Shown here piece after piece: positions 6,177-8,242 of a stretch of 8,242 nucleotides of DNA. The notes beneath the pieces were generated by a model, which ran no database searches, was not told where the DNA came from, and saw only the letters and a list, made by a program, of their open reading frames with translations. Made by a program: the position numbers and the translations under genes. This DNA is from Acidimicrobiales bacterium (GTDB lineage: Bacteria > Actinomycetota > Acidimicrobiia > Acidimicrobiales > SHLQ01): contig JABDJW010000445.1 of assembly GCA_013002375.1 (NCBI GenBank), forward strand, positions 1 to 8,242, read 5' to 3'. How positions within the stretch are numbered: position 1 is the stretch's first letter; each line of letters opens with the position of its first letter.

Positions 6177-6470
6177 TCACACCTCGAACAGGTCGATCTC
6201 GTCACCCTCGGCGAGCGTGACCATGGCTCGCTTGGTGTCGGCCCTCTTGCCGTACGTGAAGTTGCGGCGATTGCGCTTGCGCTTGCCCTTGCGGTTCAGC
6301 GTGTTCACCTTCAGCACCGTCACTTCGAACAGCGACTCGACGGCGTGCTTGATCTCGGGCTTCGACGCGTCGGGGCGGACGGTGAAGGTGTAGACGTTGT
6401 CCTCGAGGAGCCCGTAGCTCTTCTCGGACACGACCGGAGCGATCAGGACATCGCGGGGATCAGAAGCCAT
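6177..6470 (-). CDS. rplW: 50S ribosomal protein L23 (uL23)
   Basis: uL23 sits at the peptide exit and is the main docking point for trigger factor and the signal recognition particle. The 97-aa product has the usual length. It shows DVLIAPVVSEKSYGLLEDN (about 7-25), the TFTVRPDASKPEIKHAVESL block, FEVTVLKVNTLNRKGKRKR (about 48-66), and an acidic end, LAEGDEIDLFEV. The start is 4 nt downstream of the rplD stop. The Shine-Dalgarno GAGGAGGAA (6478-6486) is formed by the last Glu codons of L4. The chain bears no extra domain, although both its tunnel-exit neighbours uL22 and uL4 in this operon do. Confidence 0.98.
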   Translation of the reverse strand: MASDPRDVLIAPVVSEKSYGLLEDNVYTFTVRPDASKPEIKHAVESLFEVTVLKVNTLNRKGKRKRNRRNFTYGKRADTKRAMVTLAEGDEIDLFEV

Positions 6471-6474
6471 TGCT

Positions 6475-7542
6475 CTATTCCTCCTCGTCGCTGACTACGC
6501 GGGCGCCGGCCTTGGTGAAACCTGCAGCCTCGGCGGCCTCGACGGTGGCGAACCACACTTCGGCGACGGTGTTCTCGTACCAGCGGCCGTCGGGCTCGTG
6601 GTACTTCATCGAATCGGCGTTGCCCTTGATCGGGAAGCCCTCGGGCATCGAATCATCGTCGAGGGGAGCGTGCGAGCCTGTTTCTTCCGCACCGCTCGAT
6701 TCGTCTGTTTCTTCCGCAGCGCTCGATTCCTCCGGGCCGGTGGGCGTGGTGGAGGCGGCTGTTTCTTCCGCAGCGCTCGATTCGTCTGTTTCTTCCGCAG
6801 CGCTCGATTCCTCCGGGCCGGTGGGCGTGGTGGAGGCGGGTTTCCCGTCTTCCACAGTCTTCTTCTCTTTCCCGTCTTCCACAGTCTTCTTCTTCGACTC
6901 CGTCGCCGAAGCTTTGCTCGTCGTATCAGCCGCGGTGGCGCTGGGGAGGGAGTCCTTGGTGAAGATCACATAGTCGCTCACCAGGACGTCGTAGGCGTTG
7001 AGCTCGTTGATCGGCAGGACGTGCACGTCGGAGAGATTGCGGAAGCTGAGGGCGACGTTGGTGTCCTCGGGACTCAACACGACGAGAGCCCGACCCTCGA
7101 TCTCGAGACTCGACAGCACCTTGACGGCTTCGGCGGTCTTGGGGGCCGAGAAGTCGAAGCTGTCGACGACGATCACCTTGCCGTCGGCCGCGCGATCCGA
7201 CAGCGCGGAGCGAAGCGCCAACTTGATCATCTTCTTCGGGGTTCGCTGGCTGTAGTCACGGGGCTTGGGACCATGGGCAACACCGCCGCCGCGCCACTGG
7301 GGGGACCGGATGGATCCCTGGCGGGCCCGACCGGTGCCCTTCTGGCGCCACGGCTTGGCGCCACCGCCCCGGCGCTCGGCCCGGGTCTTGGTGCTGTGGG
7401 TACCGGCACGCCGGGCCGCGAGCTGGGCGGTCACGACTTGGTGCATGACCGGAATGTTCGGCTCGATCCCGAAGATCGCGTCGTCGAGATCGGCTTTGCC
7501 GGCGCTCTTGCCGGCCGTGGTCACCACATCGACCTTTGCCAT
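6475..7542 (-). CDS. rplD: 50S ribosomal protein L4 (uL4) with extra C-terminal repeat linker and sunset-like domain
   Basis: uL4 binds 23S rRNA, extends a loop to the exit-tunnel constriction, and in some bacteria represses the S10 operon. The core is residues 1-~199. It contains the tunnel loop around TRAERRGGGAKPWRQKGTGR (53-72) and GSIRSPQWRGGGVAHGPKPR (76-95), and the globular end SDYVIFTKDSL. A usual L4 of ~205-215 aa ends there; this one has 355. Residues 200-289 form a low-complexity linker with tandem KKTVEDGK and SSAAEET repeats. Residues 290-346 repeat the L22 C-terminal domain, and 347-355 are acidic. The frame is open upstream, but the ATG at 7540-7542 gives the family start MAKVDVV. 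It overlaps the rplC stop (TGATG) and has GGGAGG about 6 nt upstream. Confidence 0.96.
   Translation of the reverse strand: MAKVDVVTTAGKSAGKADLDDAIFGIEPNIPVMHQVVTAQLAARRAGTHSTKTRAERRGGGAKPWRQKGTGRARQGSIRSPQWRGGGVAHGPKPRDYSQRTPKKMIKLALRSALSDRAADGKVIVVDSFDFSAPKTAEAVKVLSSLEIEGRALVVLSPEDTNVALSFRNLSDVHVLPINELNAYDVLVSDYVIFTKDSLPSATAADTTSKASATESKKKTVEDGKEKKTVEDGKPASTTPTGPEESSAAEETDESSAAEETAASTTPTGPEESSAAEETDESSGAEETGSHAPLDDDSMPEGFPIKGNADSMKYHEPDGRWYENTVAEVWFATVEAAEAAGFTKAGARVVSDEEE
6478..6486 (-). promoter_or_regulatory. Shine-Dalgarno site of rplW, encoded by the L4 acidic C-terminus
   Basis: On the minus strand GAGGAGGAA encodes the final Glu-Glu-Glu of L4 and lies next to its TAG stop. The GGAGG core is 9 nt before the rplW ATG. 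Ribosomes finishing the long L4 tail therefore uncover and supply the rplW start. Confidence 0.75.
6505..6675 (-). other. Sunset-like domain at the C-terminus of L4
   Basis: L4 residues 290-346 run from SHAPLDDDSMPEGFPIKGNA to EAAEAAGFTKAG. They differ from the L22 copy at only 5 of 57 positions (D/E, E/Q, T/S, V/A, K/E). PIKGN, MKYH.PDGRWYE, TVAEVWF and EAAEAAGF are shared. The domain starts at exactly the same residue as in L22 (Ser-His-Ala-Pro-Leu), which suggests a modular unit. The family assignment is recalled, not searched. Confidence 0.7.
6546..6675. repeat. 130-bp dispersed direct repeat, rplD copy
   Basis: This is the partner of 4302-4431 in rplV, with 124/130 identical bases, no gaps and the same orientation. 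The pair encloses rplW, rplB, rpsS and parts of rplD and rplV. Confidence 0.93.
6678..6839. repeat. 81-bp tandem duplication in the L4 linker, with 27-bp subrepeats
   Basis: The two abutting 81-bp units, 6678-6758 and 6759-6839, differ at a single base (C at 6692 against G at 6773, giving Gly or Ala in the protein). Inside each unit a 25-bp core occurs twice, 27 bp apart (starts 6678, 6705, 6759, 6786), so the linker has four SSxAEET copies. All periods are multiples of three and of 27. Confidence 0.95.
6841..6893. repeat. 27-bp tandem repeat in the L4 linker (KKTVEDGK)
   Basis: A 26-base stretch at 6841-6866 is repeated exactly at 6868-6893, a period of 27 bp or nine codons. It encodes the doubled KKTVEDGK motif (L4 residues ~218-234), a mixed-charge segment between the core and the acidic repeats. 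Confidence 0.93.
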
Positions 7543-8180
7543 CACTTGCCTCCCTTGATGGCATCGCGCACGAGGACGGTGGCACCGCGAGGTCCGGGCA
7601 CCGCACCCTTCACGAGCACGATGTTCTCCTCGGCGTTGGCTTCCACCACGAGGAGGTTCTGCGTAGTCGTCTTCTGGTTGCCGCTGCGGCCGGCCATCTT
7701 CTTGCCTTTGAAGATGCGGGCCGGCGTGGCGCACTGCCCGACCGAACCCGGCATGCGATGCACCCGGTGGGCACCGTGGCTCGCGCGTTGCCCCTTGAAG
7801 TTGTGACGCTTCATGACGCCGGTGAAGCCCTGGCCCTTGCTCACCGCGGTGACGTCGACGAGCTCGCCGTCCTCGAGGACGTCGGCGCCGATCTCCTGGC
7901 CGACCTCGAATTCGCTCACGTCATCGAGTCGGAGCTCGACGAGCTTCTTTCCGGGCTCGACTCCGGCCTTGTCGAAGGCGCCGAGTTGCGGCTTGATCAG
8001 CCGGCTCTCCTTCTGGCTGCCGAACGTGACCTGCACGGCCGAGTACCCGTCGATCTCTGGTCGCTTCACCTGCACGACGCGACACGGGGTGACCTTGAGG
8101 ACGGTCACGGGGACGACCTTGTCGTCCTTCCAGACCTGCGTCATTCCCAGTTTTTCGCCCACGATGGCTTTGGTGGCCAT
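7542..8180 (-). CDS. rplC: 50S ribosomal protein L3 (uL3)
   Basis: uL3 is one of the first proteins to bind 23S rRNA and reaches toward the peptidyl transferase centre. The 212-aa product has the usual bacterial length. It starts MATKAIVGEKLGMTQVW. It contains the family signature region VSKGQGFTGVMKRHNFKG (about 113-130), SHGAHRVHRMPGSVGQ, and RIFKGKKMAGRSGNQKTT (about 155-172). It ends with GAVPGPRGATVLVRDAIKGGK. The ATG at 8180 is supported by AAGGAA about 7 nt upstream and by an in-frame TGA at 8220-8222 with no other plausible start between. No tail is attached. It is the first gene of the block in the window; rpsJ would normally lie upstream. Confidence 0.98.
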   Translation of the reverse strand: MATKAIVGEKLGMTQVWKDDKVVPVTVLKVTPCRVVQVKRPEIDGYSAVQVTFGSQKESRLIKPQLGAFDKAGVEPGKKLVELRLDDVSEFEVGQEIGADVLEDGELVDVTAVSKGQGFTGVMKRHNFKGQRASHGAHRVHRMPGSVGQCATPARIFKGKKMAGRSGNQKTTTQNLLVVEANAEENIVLVKGAVPGPRGATVLVRDAIKGGK

Positions 8181-8242
8181 GATTTCGTTCCTTGTCGAGG
8201 GGCGACCGGGCGGGCCCAGTCACGCGAACGCTCCGCTCGGGC
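8181..8242 (-). other. Non-coding stretch upstream of rplC
   Basis: These 62 bases hold the rplC Shine-Dalgarno (AAGGAA at 8188-8193) and show no recognisable C-terminus of S10 in any minus-strand frame. The rplC frame is closed here by a TGA at 8220-8222. A short imperfect hairpin could form at about 8226-8240 (CGAGCG with CGTTCG, one wobble pair), too weak to call a terminator or attenuator. The stretch is probably part of the rpsJ-rplC spacer, cut by the window edge. Confidence 0.5.

Noticed and set aside
6678..6893. CRISPR-like or mobile-element repeats
   Set aside because: The repeats are tandem, in frame and coding, without spacers, terminal inverted repeats or a transposase. They are linker expansions.
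6475..6960. Possible assembly chimera or frameshift fusing a foreign gene to rplD
   Set aside because: The frame runs without interruption from the L4 core to a stop 4 nt before rplW, and the same arrangement occurs independently in rplV. The composition matches the neighbours and the operon order is normal, so the tail is part of the gene.
6598..7806. A 402-codon plus-strand open frame with repeated FFRSARF-like segments opposite rplD
   Set aside because: The repeated segments are only the antisense reading of the tandem repeats in the L4 linker. There is no independent evidence of coding.
8181..8242. End of rpsJ (S10) or an S10-type leader attenuator
   Set aside because: No frame gives an S10-like C-terminus, and only a weak short hairpin is visible. 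The window ends too soon to say more.

Overview
The window is a compact block of 16 ribosomal protein genes, all on the minus strand. It corresponds to the conserved S10-spc cluster. In the direction of transcription (high to low coordinates) the order is rplC, rplD, rplW, rplB, rpsS, rplV, rpsC, rplP, rpmC, rpsQ, rplN, rplX, rplE, rpsN, rpsH, rplF. rplF runs off the low-coordinate end. rpsJ, which usually precedes rplC, is not in the window. The DNA is GC-rich with strongly GC-biased third positions. The S14 is the zinc-binding type, the S8 start is of actinobacterial style, and L4 and L22 carry extra domains. Together these suggest a high-GC actinobacterium, most likely of class Acidimicrobiia (Ilumatobacter-like). 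The class assignment is an inference from protein style, not a search.

Layout: 1-306 rplF (partial); 313-918 rpsH and rpsN; 919-2166 rplE, rplX, rplN; 2166-3255 rpsQ (with a long N-terminal extension), rpmC, rplP; 3275-5055 rpsC (acidic C-terminal tail) and rplV (long extra C-terminal region); 5052-6470 rpsS, rplB, rplW; 6475-8180 rplD (long extra C-terminal region) and rplC; 8181-8242 non-coding. No gap between genes exceeds 19 nt. Most junctions are stop/start overlaps (TGATG, TAATG, ATGA) or gaps of a few bases, and many Shine-Dalgarno sequences lie inside the last codons of the preceding gene. This fits one polycistronic message with translational coupling. I see no internal promoter or terminator.

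The ribosomal cores look ordinary and intact. The unusual part is what is attached to them. L22 (287 aa) and L4 (355 aa) each end in a low-complexity linker followed by the same 57-residue domain, 52/57 identical. It resembles what I recall as the 'sunset' domain, but without its cysteines. Its DNA is 124/130 identical between the two genes, with a sharp fall in identity at one edge, as expected from recent duplication or gene conversion. The L4 linker is also built from near-perfect tandem repeats, an 81-bp unit twice and a 27-bp unit twice, so it has expanded recently. S17 has an acidic Ala/Pro-rich N-terminal extension containing its own 39-bp tandem duplication, and S3 has an acidic tail. 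The large-subunit proteins with tails sit around the peptide exit tunnel, so a shared docking or surface function at the ribosome is an attractive but untested idea.
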